Below, piece by piece: positions 34,603 to 43,221 of a DNA stretch of 51,557 bases; positions within the stretch are counted from its first letter, which is position 1, and each line of letters begins with the position of its first letter. Location of the stretch: the NCBI RefSeq assembly GCF_002101555.1, contig NZ_LQOL01000087.1, positions 1-51,557 on the forward strand. Direction: 5' to 3'. The notes below the pieces were generated by a model. It was not told the origin of the DNA and searched no databases. It saw nothing but the letters and a program-made list of their open reading frames with translations. The stretch comes from Mycolicibacterium canariasense. Lineage in GTDB: Bacteria > Actinomycetota > Actinomycetes > Mycobacteriales > Mycobacteriaceae. The translations under genes were made by a program, and so were the position numbers.

Positions 34603-35562
34603 TCATCGACTTTCGTGGTAAGTGGTGCGGTAGGTCTGGGGCGGGATACCGACGCTGCGGACGAAGTGGTAGCGCAGCGACGCCTGCGTTGCGAAGCCGG
34701 ATTGCTCGGCGATCCGGTCCATCGGCAGGTGGGTGGACTCCAGTAAGCGGCGCGCGCGATCGATGCGCATCTGCAGCAGAAGCTGGGTCGGCGTGATACC
34801 AAGACGCGCTCGAAAATGACGGTTGAGGCTGCGTACGCTCGTCGACGCATGCCGAGCGATGCTGCCCAGGTCCAGTGGCTCGAGTGCATTCTCCTCCATC
34901 CACTCGACGATTGCCTGTAGTGAATCATCTTCCGGCCGAGTCGATTCGATGTAGGGCGCCTGACCACCTTCGCGCCAACTCGGCAAGACGAGGCGCCGCG
35001 CGGTTCGATCTGCCAGACCGGGCCCACCGTCCTGCCTGACGAGATGCAAACACAGATCGAGGCCCGCAGCCACGCCCGCTGAGGTCAAGATTCGTCCGTC
35101 GTCGACGAACATCGCGGAGGGATCGACCGTGACGGCGGGATACCGCCGTGCCAGCGAGTCGGCCCACTGCCAGTGTGTGGTGATAGTCCGTCCGTCCAGC
35201 AATCCGCTGGCGGCAAGGACGAATGCTCCAACACAAATGGATCCGATACGAGCCCCGGCGGCGTAGGCCGCACGCAAGGCAGCGATCACGTCTGGGTGAG
35301 GTGGTACGAGGAAGTCCTGCTTCCCGGGAACGATCACGACGTCCGCCGCCACCACCTCGTCAAGGCCAAACGGCGTACGGATCTCGACGGCGCCCCACTC
35401 CAGGGTGGTAGTGGTGGATCCTCCGGCGGCACAGACACGCACGTCATACCGCGCGTCTTGACCGGTCTCCGCCAACGATGCGTTGGCCATCCCAAAGACC
35501 TGCCCGGGAACCATGAGCTCGAAGCCCAACACCTGCTCGCAACCCAGCACGCCAACGATCAT
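34603..35562 (-). CDS. GlxA-type regulator: DJ-1/PfpI sensor plus AraC HTH
   Basis: 319 residues. Residues 1-180 form a DJ-1/PfpI domain like that of isonitrile hydratase (IVGVLGCEQVLGFELMVPGQ, VVIVPGKQDF, and the nucleophile elbow GSICVGAFVLAASGLLDGR with Cys kept). Residues ~215-315 carry two AraC-type HTH motifs (SIARHASTSVRSLNRHFRAR, DRIAEQSGFATQASLRYHF). The TAAGAT box 6 bases before the ATG indicates a leaderless start. It is divergent from the HD/hydrolase/MBL operon across a 9-bp inverted repeat and probably controls it. Confidence 0.87.
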   Translation of the reverse strand: MIVGVLGCEQVLGFELMVPGQVFGMANASLAETGQDARYDVRVCAAGGSTTTTLEWGAVEIRTPFGLDEVVAADVVIVPGKQDFLVPPHPDVIAALRAAYAAGARIGSICVGAFVLAASGLLDGRTITTHWQWADSLARRYPAVTVDPSAMFVDDGRILTSAGVAAGLDLCLHLVRQDGGPGLADRTARRLVLPSWREGGQAPYIESTRPEDDSLQAIVEWMEENALEPLDLGSIARHASTSVRSLNRHFRARLGITPTQLLLQMRIDRARRLLESTHLPMDRIAEQSGFATQASLRYHFVRSVGIPPQTYRTTYHESR

Positions 35563-35596
35563 GGCCAGATCTTAACGATACCTGTCTATCTGGCCA
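35562..35596. promoter_or_regulatory. Inverted repeat in the divergent GlxA/HD promoter
   Basis: TGGCCAGAT (35562-35570) and ATCTGGCCA (35588-35596) are perfect inverted copies separated by 17 bases. The left copy abuts the regulator start codon and overlaps its -10 box TAAGAT, so binding would block the regulator's own transcription and could set that of the divergent operon. Confidence 0.6.
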
Positions 35597-35662
35597 CTAG
35601 TGCGAGTGCTGCCGCCGCCGCACAGTTGATGGATATCGCTCATTCGACGAAGGACCAGACCA

Positions 35663-36346
35663 ATGACCACCCCCGACGATGCCCTCACCGCACGATTTGG
35701 ACTACCTGATTCTCCGACCGCCGCTGCCGCCCGCCAGCTGACGTACGACGTCTCCCCCGAATTCATCTACAACCACGCCGTCCGCAGCTACCTGTTCGCA
35801 CGCGAACTGTCAGCGCTCGAAGAGAGTTCTGATCACGACGACGAGCTGCTCTTCCTCACGTGCGTTCTGCACGACCTCGGCGCCACCGAGTACGCAAACA
35901 CCGGTCAACGGTTCGAGGTCGACGGCGCAGACGCTGCCGCGAAGTTCCTCGACGACCACGGAGTAGACGCCGCAGCGATCGACACTGCATGGACGGCGAT
36001 CGCATTGCACACCAGCGTCGGCCTGGCTCACCGGTTCGGACCCATCGCCGCCTTGGCGCAACTGGGCATCGGGACCGACATCGTGGGCACTCACCGTCAC
36101 CAGTTGCCGGCCGGGTTCGCCGACCGCGTGCACGCCGCGTGGCCACGCCACGACCTTGGCTACGCCCTCGCCTCCGTCCTCGCCGAGCAGGCACATCGGA
36201 ATCCGGCCAAGGCTCCGCCGATGAGCTTCCCCGCGCATCTGCACGAATTGATGTATCCCGCACAGTCATCGCTGACCTGGCCGGACCTCGTCGAGGCAGC
36301 CGGCTGGAACGACCATCCCGTCGCGGTGAGCGAGAGCCAGTCATGA
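35663..36346 (+). CDS. HD-domain hydrolase, cyanamide hydratase-like
   Basis: 227 residues. HD-fold metal ligands are visible: His38 in YNHAVRSYLFAREL, His70 and Asp71 in LTCVLHDLGATE, and further His in AIALHTSVGLAHR. The pattern NHxxRSYxFA with LHDLG is that of the DDI2/cyanamide-hydratase-like HD family in fungi and actinobacteria. The true substrate is unknown. It is the first gene of an operon with an alpha/beta hydrolase (4-base ATGA overlap) and a metallo-beta-lactamase-fold gene. Start ATG at 35663 without a strong Shine-Dalgarno (GACC before it). Confidence 0.75.
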   Translation: MTTPDDALTARFGLPDSPTAAAARQLTYDVSPEFIYNHAVRSYLFARELSALEESSDHDDELLFLTCVLHDLGATEYANTGQRFEVDGADAAAKFLDDHGVDAAAIDTAWTAIALHTSVGLAHRFGPIAALAQLGIGTDIVGTHRHQLPAGFADRVHAAWPRHDLGYALASVLAEQAHRNPAKAPPMSFPAHLHELMYPAQSSLTWPDLVEAAGWNDHPVAVSESQS

Positions 36347-37254
36347 CTTCCGCATTCGACGAACTGCGGGTGCCGGTGGCAGGTGGATCGCTGACGGTGC
36401 ACCATCGGTCTGGCCAGGGGCCGACGCTGTTGTTTCTGCACTACTGGGGAGGCAGCGCCCGGACGTGGGAACCGGTGCTTGCTCACCTCGACCCGCGCAC
36501 GCCAGTGGCGTCCTACGACCACCGCGGCTGGGGACGCTCCAACGCCTTGCCCGGACCGTTCGACCTGGCGCAGCTGGCCAAAGACGCAATCGCCGTCGTG
36601 AATGCACTCGACACCGCCGTCGTACTCGTTGGGCATTCGATGGGCGGAAAAGTTGCCCAACTCGTCGCGGCCGAAAACCTGACGGCAGTTACGGGTTTGG
36701 TCCTGGTCGCACCCGCGCCGCCCGAACCGCCGCCCACGATCACGCCGCAGTTCCAGCGGCAGCTCGCCCACGCCTACGACAACCCGGAAACAGTGGCCAG
36801 CGCCGTCGATCACGTTCTGACCGCACACGCACTGACGGCCGCGTTGCGTGCAGCAGTCATCGAAGACAGCCTGGCCGGTACGGCGGCGGCCCGGACGGAA
36901 TGGCCCCTACGCGGTATTGCCGAGGACATCACCACGGCAGCAGGGCGGATCTGCGTCGACACCGTCGTGATCGCCGGCAGCAAGGACCGCGTGGAACCTG
37001 TCGGGGTTCTACGCGAGCATCTCGAGCCGTTCGTCGCGCCGGCGCGCACATACGTTCTCGTCGATTCTGGTCATCTGGTCCCCCTGGAAGCGCCCCGGGC
37101 GCTTGCCGACCAATTGGCTTCCCATCGAGTCAGTCTCCGTCCACGGCACGCAGCGGCTCACCCGAGGACCTTCGCCCCGGAAGCGATGAAGTCGCCCGCG
37201 AGGACACCTGCTGACCTGAAAACCGTTGATGCACACGGGAGCTACGCCAAATGA
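36343..37254 (+). CDS. Alpha/beta hydrolase
   Basis: 303 residues. The nucleophile elbow VLVGHSMGGKVAQ places the catalytic Ser at 99; the acid lies in VVIAGSKDRV and the His in LVDSGHLVPLEAP. The oxyanion segment is FLHYWGGSARTW. The C-terminal ~35 residues (after HRVSLRPRH) are a polar tail not usual for the fold. The substrate is unknown; likely an ester, lactone or amide produced by the HD-domain enzyme. It overlaps both neighbours by 4 bases (ATGA), so the three proteins are made together. Confidence 0.83.
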   Translation: MTSAFDELRVPVAGGSLTVHHRSGQGPTLLFLHYWGGSARTWEPVLAHLDPRTPVASYDHRGWGRSNALPGPFDLAQLAKDAIAVVNALDTAVVLVGHSMGGKVAQLVAAENLTAVTGLVLVAPAPPEPPPTITPQFQRQLAHAYDNPETVASAVDHVLTAHALTAALRAAVIEDSLAGTAAARTEWPLRGIAEDITTAAGRICVDTVVIAGSKDRVEPVGVLREHLEPFVAPARTYVLVDSGHLVPLEAPRALADQLASHRVSLRPRHAAAHPRTFAPEAMKSPARTPADLKTVDAHGSYAK

Positions 37255-37979
37255 CAACGCAGATCGTCAAGATTCCAGTCCTCGGTGACCACCTCGTCAA
37301 CACGTACCTATTGATTGGGCGACGTCCTATCCTGGTCGACTGCGGCATGCCCAGCAGCGGCGACCGCATCTGGAAGGGCATTACCGACGCCGGTGTCGAT
37401 CCCACTGATCTCGCGATGATCATCGTTACCCACGGCCATGTAGACCACTTCGGCGCTGCTGCGGAACTCCAGGCCCGCACCAGTGTTCCGGTTGCAGCGC
37501 ACGAAGCCGACCTGGCCACGTATCAGGCGGGACACTCCGACCGCTCAAAACGCCAGCCCATCGGTGTCTTCGGGCACATCTTCACCCGCACTCCCCCACC
37601 GAACGAAGTCACCCGACCTCTGCAGCCAGATCTACTGCTGACAGGTGCGTACGCGCTCGCCGAGCACGGCATCGACGGTCGCATAATCCATACGCCCGGA
37701 CACACCCCGGGATCGGTGTCAGTTCTGCTCGACCAGGGTGACCTGATCGCCGGTGACATGCTGACCGGGGGCTTCCTGGGCCTGCTGCAGTACCGACCCT
37801 CCAATCCTCCGTTTCATGACGACCCCGACCAGGCTCTCGACAGCTTGCAGGCTGCGTTGAACCTGGGTCCGCACACGCTGCACATCGGACACGGCGGCCC
37901 GATGTCCGCCGGCAACGTCCAACGCTGGCTTGACCGCCAGCGCACTCGGCGAACAAAACCTCGCAAGCAATCGGCCTAA
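37251..37979 (+). CDS. Metallo-beta-lactamase-fold hydrolase
   Basis: 242 residues. The zinc motif is VTHGHVDHFG (His61, His63, Asp65, His66), followed by HTPGHTPGSVSV and GDLIAGDMLTGG, then HIGHGGPM for the last His. This is the glyoxalase II/quorum-lactonase-like group, which hydrolyses thioesters, lactones or phosphodiesters. It begins LGDHLVNTYLLIG, the usual N-terminal strand. Third gene of the HD/hydrolase/MBL operon. A basic tail (RRTKPRK) ends the protein. Confidence 0.85.
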   Translation: MTTQIVKIPVLGDHLVNTYLLIGRRPILVDCGMPSSGDRIWKGITDAGVDPTDLAMIIVTHGHVDHFGAAAELQARTSVPVAAHEADLATYQAGHSDRSKRQPIGVFGHIFTRTPPPNEVTRPLQPDLLLTGAYALAEHGIDGRIIHTPGHTPGSVSVLLDQGDLIAGDMLTGGFLGLLQYRPSNPPFHDDPDQALDSLQAALNLGPHTLHIGHGGPMSAGNVQRWLDRQRTRRTKPRKQSA

Positions 37980-38343
37980 ACCAGCGAGCGCGGAACGAAT
38001 CGTGACTCAGTGGGCCATGACGTCCTTCTGCTTGATCGGTGGGCCGCGTGGTTGTTGCTCGGTCGAGCGAGCGGAACGGTACGTGAAGCGCTTCGACCTA
38101 GCGCACGAAATGTTGCCTGACATGCGGCGATGACGCGCGGGTCAGGTAAATGCGCCCAGCGTTTCCGCTGTTTAAGGCCATGCTTTGCGGGTTTGCATCC
38201 GCCGGTGAACACACCTTCAACCAACACGGATTGATTGCTGTGAGCTAGATCACCGTTCGGTTTTGGTGTTGGTTCCCGACTACCCCTTTCAGATGCCCGT
38301 CGTAGCTGGCGGGCGATGTTGATGACGTAGGGGGAATTGGGTC
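37980..38343. other. Intergenic region upstream of the toxin gene
   Basis: No gene is supported in these 364 bases. Frames on both strands are short and without recognisable families. The toxin's ribosome-binding site AGGGGG lies about 9 bases before the GTG at 38344. The region marks the boundary between the MBL operon and the toxin-immunity module. Confidence 0.4.
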
Positions 38344-40332
38344 GTGGGGGATTTTCTGCCGGGTGACCGGTCGTGGTGGGCTGTACGTCGGTGGTGGCCG
38401 GTGGCGGTGGCGCTGGTCGTCACGGTCGCGTTGACCGTCGGCGGGCAGCACTGGTTGACCGACTCTGGCCGCTCAGAGACTGCCAGCGCATCGGTTACCT
38501 CGCCGGCACAGCGGTTTGCCGACGCCGCGCTAGCGGCATTCACCGGATCAACCACGACGGCCATCCCTGCCTCGGCGTTGACACCTGCGCAGCGGTCATC
38601 GGGTTTGCCGGCCGATCCGGTGGCCGGGTTGACCTCGAACACCGCGGCCGGGCCGGTGCAGGTGGTCCTCCCGGCTGGTTTGGGCGCCGCCCAGACCACC
38701 ACAGGTGGGCAGCTGGTCTACCCCGACACCGGCGCCGGATTTGACTTCCTGGCCGAAAACACCGGCACCGGCACCCGCACCGTGGCCCGCATCGCAGGCC
38801 CTGCTGGGGTGCGGATGGTCACCACCTTCGTGCGCACCCCCGCCGACACGGTGATGCTGGCCCACACCAACGGCTACCTGACCATCAACCGCGCCACCCC
38901 GACCGCCGAAACCGTCGGCATGTTCTCCCCCGCCGAGACCCGTGATGCGACAGGCAAACTGGTGCCGTCGTCGTATGTGGTGAAGAGGGTCGCCCCGCAG
39001 CTGTATCTGTTGGCTGAGGTGTTCGACCCCCGCCCCGACACCGCATGGCCGGTCTATGTGGACCCACCCTTGCATCTCGGCGGCCCGGTGCCGGCAGGAT
39101 TGTTCGACTCGATCACCTCCACCATCTCCAGTGCGGCCAGCGCGGTCGGTACCGCGGTATCCACCGCAGCATCGGCCACGGTGTCCGGGGCACAGACAGT
39201 AGGCCGGATCGTCAAAGCCCACCCCCTGGAATCAGCGATGCTCGTCGGTGGGGTCGCGATGGCACTGACCGGTGTCGGTGGGCCGGCTGGGGCGGCGATG
39301 ATCGCCTCGGCAGGGGTCAACATCGCCTCCGCGGGTGTGGATTTCGCCGCCGCCCTCAACCCCGACAACCAAGCCCTCGGTGTCGTGTCGAACGTGCTGG
39401 GCGTGGCCTCCATGGTCACCCCGCAAGGTGCGGCCAAGGCCGCGGTCAAAGAGGTCGCCGAGAAGGCCACCGAAGAACTGGCCACCCACGCCGACGACGT
39501 GGCCAACGCCGCCAAGAAGGTCATCGACACCGCCACTGAGGCCCCCACCCCACCCACGCAACTGGCCAACGACATCACCGCCGCACCAACAGCAGCCAAA
39601 CCACCGCTGCCCGGCGTCGACACCCCCAAAGCGCCTAACGCGCCACCGGCGAAAACGTCGGATCTTCCGGTCGCGACCTCCCCGGAAACAGCAGGCCCGT
39701 GTGGTTGCAACGCGATCACTCCTGAACCCAAAGGCGGGGTGTACGTCATCTACAACGCCAAGGGTGAGCCGAAGTACGTGGGGCAGTCGATCCATGTCGA
39801 TGAGCGGCTCAACCAGCACATCAGCGACAGTCTCAAACCCAGCACAAAGCCCGGCACGGCGCGCTACGACCCCGCTGCTGGTGATCGCGCCTACGTGCTG
39901 CACCGCACCGATGACCCCGATGCGCTCAACGGGCTCGAACAACACGAGATCGATCGGCACAACACCTACACCACGAAGACCAATCCGAATGAGAACTACA
40001 ACGGCGTCGGTCTCAACAGGAAGAAGGTGTACCGCGATACGAATCGGAATGCCGGCGTCTACGACGCGGCCCGCGATGCGCACTTGCAGCAGTACCAGCG
40101 TCCATCCTCGCCGGCTGATCAACGCCAAATCCAGCAGGCCAGTACCCGGCAGAGCACCGACCAGCAGCGCCAGGACGCCCAAAGCAGCGCACGCGAGGCC
40201 AACCAGCAGAGCAGCCGGTCCTCGTCATCGGAGAGCAACAACGGCAGCTCACACAAGTCCTCGGACAACAAGAGAAATAAGAAACCCAAGAGAAGCAAAA
40301 GCCGCCAAAACCATCCCAAACCGAAAGGCTGA
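38344..40332 (+). CDS. Polymorphic toxin with C-terminal GIY-YIG nuclease domain
   Basis: 662 residues. Residues ~13-36 are a membrane or signal segment (RRWWPVAVALVVTVALTVGG). Residues ~95-245 resemble the N-terminal region of WapA/Rhs-type secreted proteins, ending in AWPVYVDPPLHLGG. Residues ~250-375 are an Ala-rich hydrophobic stretch, then a Pro-rich linker. Residues ~464-560 form a GIY-YIG domain: VYVIYN, KYVGQS, catalytic Arg488 and His492 (DERLNQHI), and Glu532 in LEQHEIDRHN, parallel to UvrC. The Ser/Lys/Gln-rich tail may bind nucleic acid. Together with downstream LRR and Imm51 genes this is a toxin-immunity locus; the export route is unknown. Confidence 0.8.
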   Translation: MGDFLPGDRSWWAVRRWWPVAVALVVTVALTVGGQHWLTDSGRSETASASVTSPAQRFADAALAAFTGSTTTAIPASALTPAQRSSGLPADPVAGLTSNTAAGPVQVVLPAGLGAAQTTTGGQLVYPDTGAGFDFLAENTGTGTRTVARIAGPAGVRMVTTFVRTPADTVMLAHTNGYLTINRATPTAETVGMFSPAETRDATGKLVPSSYVVKRVAPQLYLLAEVFDPRPDTAWPVYVDPPLHLGGPVPAGLFDSITSTISSAASAVGTAVSTAASATVSGAQTVGRIVKAHPLESAMLVGGVAMALTGVGGPAGAAMIASAGVNIASAGVDFAAALNPDNQALGVVSNVLGVASMVTPQGAAKAAVKEVAEKATEELATHADDVANAAKKVIDTATEAPTPPTQLANDITAAPTAAKPPLPGVDTPKAPNAPPAKTSDLPVATSPETAGPCGCNAITPEPKGGVYVIYNAKGEPKYVGQSIHVDERLNQHISDSLKPSTKPGTARYDPAAGDRAYVLHRTDDPDALNGLEQHEIDRHNTYTTKTNPNENYNGVGLNRKKVYRDTNRNAGVYDAARDAHLQQYQRPSSPADQRQIQQASTRQSTDQQRQDAQSSAREANQQSSRSSSSESNNGSSHKSSDNKRNKKPKRSKSRQNHPKPKG

Positions 40333-40371
40333 GCTGTCCCCTGATGCCACGACGAACCCGGGACGCGTCAC

Positions 40372-40397
40372 CCCGCCACGAATCATCGTGTGGCGGG
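40372..40397 (+). terminator. Hairpin between toxin and LRR gene
   Basis: CCCGCCAC (40372-40379) and GTGGCGGG (40390-40397) form an 8-bp stem, 40 bases after the toxin stop and 38 bases before the next gene. It may end or attenuate the toxin transcript, so the immunity genes could need their own promoter. Confidence 0.4.
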
Positions 40398-40435
40398 CGG
40401 GACATGCCCGGAACGCATGTAGGTAGGTTTCACTG

Positions 40436-41578
40436 ATGAGCCTCAACGACATCTACGGGGACGGGGACGATCTCAGCGCGATCATCGATGACCCCGATGC
40501 GCTGCTGGCCTGGTTCGAGAAGGCATCGACAACAGCGGCATCCCGCCGCGCGCAGATCCAGGCTGCCAGTCGGGAGGTGCGCGATGAATTCGATGCCGAG
40601 CTGGGTTTCCCCGGCTGCGACATCTCCATCAACCAGAACGCGATCGGCGGGATCACACGCAGTGCCCGGCTGGACTCCCGCGCGGACCTGTCCGAGGCGC
40701 AGTGGGAACAGCTGGGGGCGTTCATGGCCGCCCACGACATCACCGGGCTGAACACCACGTTCATTCCCCGTACCGACCTGGACTTCCTCCAGCATGTCCC
40801 GTTCATCACCGCACTGAATTTCGCGGAGCGAGCGACCAGCATTGAGGGATTGCACTGCCTCTCCGATCAGCTGCAGTGGCTAGCGTGGTCCACGCAGCGC
40901 AAACATTCCCTGAGCGTGTTGCGTCGGTTTCCTCACCTGCGGGTCTTAGCGATCGGCCGAGGAAAAGACTTCGACGTGCTCGCCGAACTACGCGAGCTGC
41001 GCTGGATCAGCGTCAACAACACCGCAATGCCGACCCTCGACATCCTGACCGGGCTACCAAACATCCAGCGAGTCACCCTCGGGTCCGGGAAACCACCAGA
41101 CCTCTCAGCGCTGGCCACCCTGCCCCAACTGCAGTTCCTCGACATCGGGCAGTGGCGGCAGCTCACCGACACCGACCTCGCAGTACTGAGTGACTGCACC
41201 GGACTGCGGGCCCTGGAATTGAGCGGGCTGCCCAATATCACGGCCCTGCCCGACCTGTCCCGGCTCACCCACCTACAGGTTGTGGCGATCGAATCGATGA
41301 AATCGTTGGTCGATATCAGCGGTCTCGCCGCCGCGCCTAACCTCACCTGGCTGTGGGCCTACTCCAAAGCCTTCACCAACCAGTCCTTCGCACCATTCCT
41401 GGGCCACCCCACACTGACATCGCTGACCCCCGGTGAATCCACCGCCGTCTATACCGCTGTCGCCGAACAGTTCCCCAACCCACCCTTTCCTGGCAAGCGC
41501 TACGACAGCGCCTACATCAACTATCGTGCCGCCCTCTACCACCACACCGGCGGGCTGCCCTCAGCGCACACCAGCTGA
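40436..41578 (+). CDS. Leucine-rich-repeat protein of the toxin locus
   Basis: 380 residues without signal peptide or membrane segment. Residues 1-100 are helical and acidic (NDIYGDGDDLSAIIDDPDAL). Residues ~120-330 contain about eight LRR-like units of 22-25 residues with L..L..L patterns: LRVLAIGRGKDFDVLAEL, LRWISVNNTAMPTLDIL, LQFLDIGQWRQL, LRALELSGLPNI. The C-terminal ~50 residues are not repeated. It lies between a GIY-YIG toxin and an Imm51-like gene, so it is likely an immunity or adaptor protein; that is inference, as LRR proteins of this kind have no fixed function. Confidence 0.7.
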   Translation: MSLNDIYGDGDDLSAIIDDPDALLAWFEKASTTAASRRAQIQAASREVRDEFDAELGFPGCDISINQNAIGGITRSARLDSRADLSEAQWEQLGAFMAAHDITGLNTTFIPRTDLDFLQHVPFITALNFAERATSIEGLHCLSDQLQWLAWSTQRKHSLSVLRRFPHLRVLAIGRGKDFDVLAELRELRWISVNNTAMPTLDILTGLPNIQRVTLGSGKPPDLSALATLPQLQFLDIGQWRQLTDTDLAVLSDCTGLRALELSGLPNITALPDLSRLTHLQVVAIESMKSLVDISGLAAAPNLTWLWAYSKAFTNQSFAPFLGHPTLTSLTPGESTAVYTAVAEQFPNPPFPGKRYDSAYINYRAALYHHTGGLPSAHTS

Positions 41579-41692
41579 TCCAGGCCGCCCCGAGGCCGTC
41601 TGGAGCAGCTGACGAAACCCCCTGCGCCGCAGCGGAATACGACTCAAACCGGATGCGACCATCCGCCACCGGAGACAAGGAGCGCCGAGCTC

Positions 41693-42028
41693 ATGGAACC
41701 ATTCGAACTCTTCAAGGGCGACAGCGAAGACGTCGACTACGTACTGCTGCTCAACGCAGATGAGTATCTGCCCGTCGAGGATGTCGTGGACGATGCCGGC
41801 CACATCCCCAACGGCCATTTTTGGACTGCGGTCGCCCGATACCTGATACGTCAGCACCAACCAGCCTTAGCCGACGCCATCGAATTCGATCCCGAGGCCG
41901 GAACATTCGCCGCTTACGGAGACCGCGACAGCCTCATCCAGCTGCACGCCCTCATGCTCCCCGCGGTCAACAACCCCGACACCATCGCCACACTCATGGA
42001 CGCCGCGGGGAACGACCTCTTCGCGTAA
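41693..42028 (+). CDS. Imm51-family immunity protein
   Basis: 111 residues, acidic and soluble. The pattern VEDVVDDAGHIPNGHFWTAVARYLI with the Asn-Gly-x-Phe-Trp core is that of the Imm51 family of polymorphic-toxin immunity proteins, as far as I remember it. Such proteins bind and block the nuclease domain of a cognate toxin. The ATG has AAGGAGC upstream at a somewhat long spacing. It is the last gene of the toxin module; the next sequence is a broken hydrolase. Confidence 0.72.
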   Translation: MEPFELFKGDSEDVDYVLLLNADEYLPVEDVVDDAGHIPNGHFWTAVARYLIRQHQPALADAIEFDPEAGTFAAYGDRDSLIQLHALMLPAVNNPDTIATLMDAAGNDLFA

Positions 42029-42029
42029 C

Positions 42030-42216
42030 GGCCGTTACCAAGAGACATCGCAAGCGAAATTCGCAGACCGTAACCGCGAGTCACTGCCCAACGCCAGCGT
42101 CCACCTGATCGACGGAGCAGGACACTGGCCACACCTCGGGCGCCAGAACGCGTCAGCAAGTTGCTCGTCCCGTTCCTTCGGGAGCAGGTCACCGCCACCC
42201 CGACCTCCAGCTGGAC
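42030..42216 (+). pseudogene. Frameshifted C-terminal fragment of an alpha/beta hydrolase
   Basis: One frame reads ESLPNASVHLIDGAGHWPHL (from ~42078), the region around the catalytic His of haloalkane dehalogenase-like or meta-cleavage hydrolases. The sequence then continues in another frame as ERVSKLLVPFLREQVTATP (from ~42147), the expected end of such proteins. The shift is near 42140. No N-terminal part (nucleophile elbow) is present upstream because Imm51 lies there. It is a remnant left by rearrangement. Confidence 0.7.
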
Positions 42217-42371
42217 AAGCGCACTAGTCAGACATCATGGCCTTGGTCGGGAGAGGAGCATGATTACCGGCCTTCACCCCTCCGAATTTGGGCTGCGATG
42301 AGGGTCTCGATGTTGTCGACTGGTCGGTAAATGCCTGGCAATACCCCTGACGTGCCCGTAGGTTGCGGTGG

Positions 42372-43145
42372 GTGACAGGTGATTTCCTTGTGGCCTATGA
42401 CGGTTCGCTGCGTACAGGCGCGGAGATGCTGGGTGCCCACACGGTGTCCCGGATCGGGCCTTTGTGGTTGGCGACTTTCGCTGAGGGTCGTGGATTTGTC
42501 ACCTATCGCGATCTTTCCGGCGCCGATAGCGCTTCCACGAGATCACTCGTAGCAAGTGCCCTCACCCACTTCGAGTCCGACCCTGAAGTCGTGGAGGTGG
42601 AGTGGAAGACGAGAAGTCACGACGACGCCCCCGACCTGGAGGCGGCGCTGACTGAGCACGGTTTCGTGCCCGGCGTGGCGGAGTCGGTGATGGTGGGCAC
42701 AGCGGAGTCACTGGCCGTGGAAGTTCCGGTCCCCGAGGGAGTCCTTCTGCGCCGAATCAATTCCGAACGTGACATACGGCGCATGGCTCAGATGCAGTCA
42801 GAAGTTTTCGGTGAACCGCCGCACCTTGAGCAGCTACTCGCGGAGGTCGACGGCGACCACGAGACGGAGTATTGGATCGCCGAGACCGCCGGAGAAGTTA
42901 TCAGCGCTGGACGGTTGAATCCGGTCCCCGGCACCGTGTTTGCCGGAATCTGGGGTGGCGCGACGCGTCCGGAGTGGCGCGGAAGAGGCATCTACCGCGC
43001 CCTGACCGCCGCACGCGCACGTTCGGCACTGCGAGAGGGGAAGACCCTCATCTACAGCGATTCAACCTCGGACTCTCGACAGATCCTGGAACGGTATGGC
43101 TTCACACACATTACGGACACGGTTCCCTACGAGTTCCGTCGCTGA
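42372..43145 (+). CDS. GNAT-family N-acetyltransferase
   Basis: 257 residues from a GTG with a TAGGTT box 7 bases upstream (leaderless). The C-terminal half is a GNAT domain with the acetyl-CoA motif WGGATRPEWRGRGIYRALT and the final strand ILERYGFTHI. The N-terminal half (FLVAYDGSLRTGAEML) is a degenerate GNAT-like or unique domain, as in two-domain GNATs. The substrate is unknown. Together with the APH-type gene next to it this could serve resistance, but neither has a resistance-specific signature. Confidence 0.8.
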   Translation: MTGDFLVAYDGSLRTGAEMLGAHTVSRIGPLWLATFAEGRGFVTYRDLSGADSASTRSLVASALTHFESDPEVVEVEWKTRSHDDAPDLEAALTEHGFVPGVAESVMVGTAESLAVEVPVPEGVLLRRINSERDIRRMAQMQSEVFGEPPHLEQLLAEVDGDHETEYWIAETAGEVISAGRLNPVPGTVFAGIWGGATRPEWRGRGIYRALTAARARSALREGKTLIYSDSTSDSRQILERYGFTHITDTVPYEFRR

Positions 43146-43221
43146 TACGGGCGTGCCGGGGAGTTCGTCAGCGGTAGACGTGGATCCGTCGCTGTCTCGC
43201 TTGGCCGAGAGGCCGGCGCTG

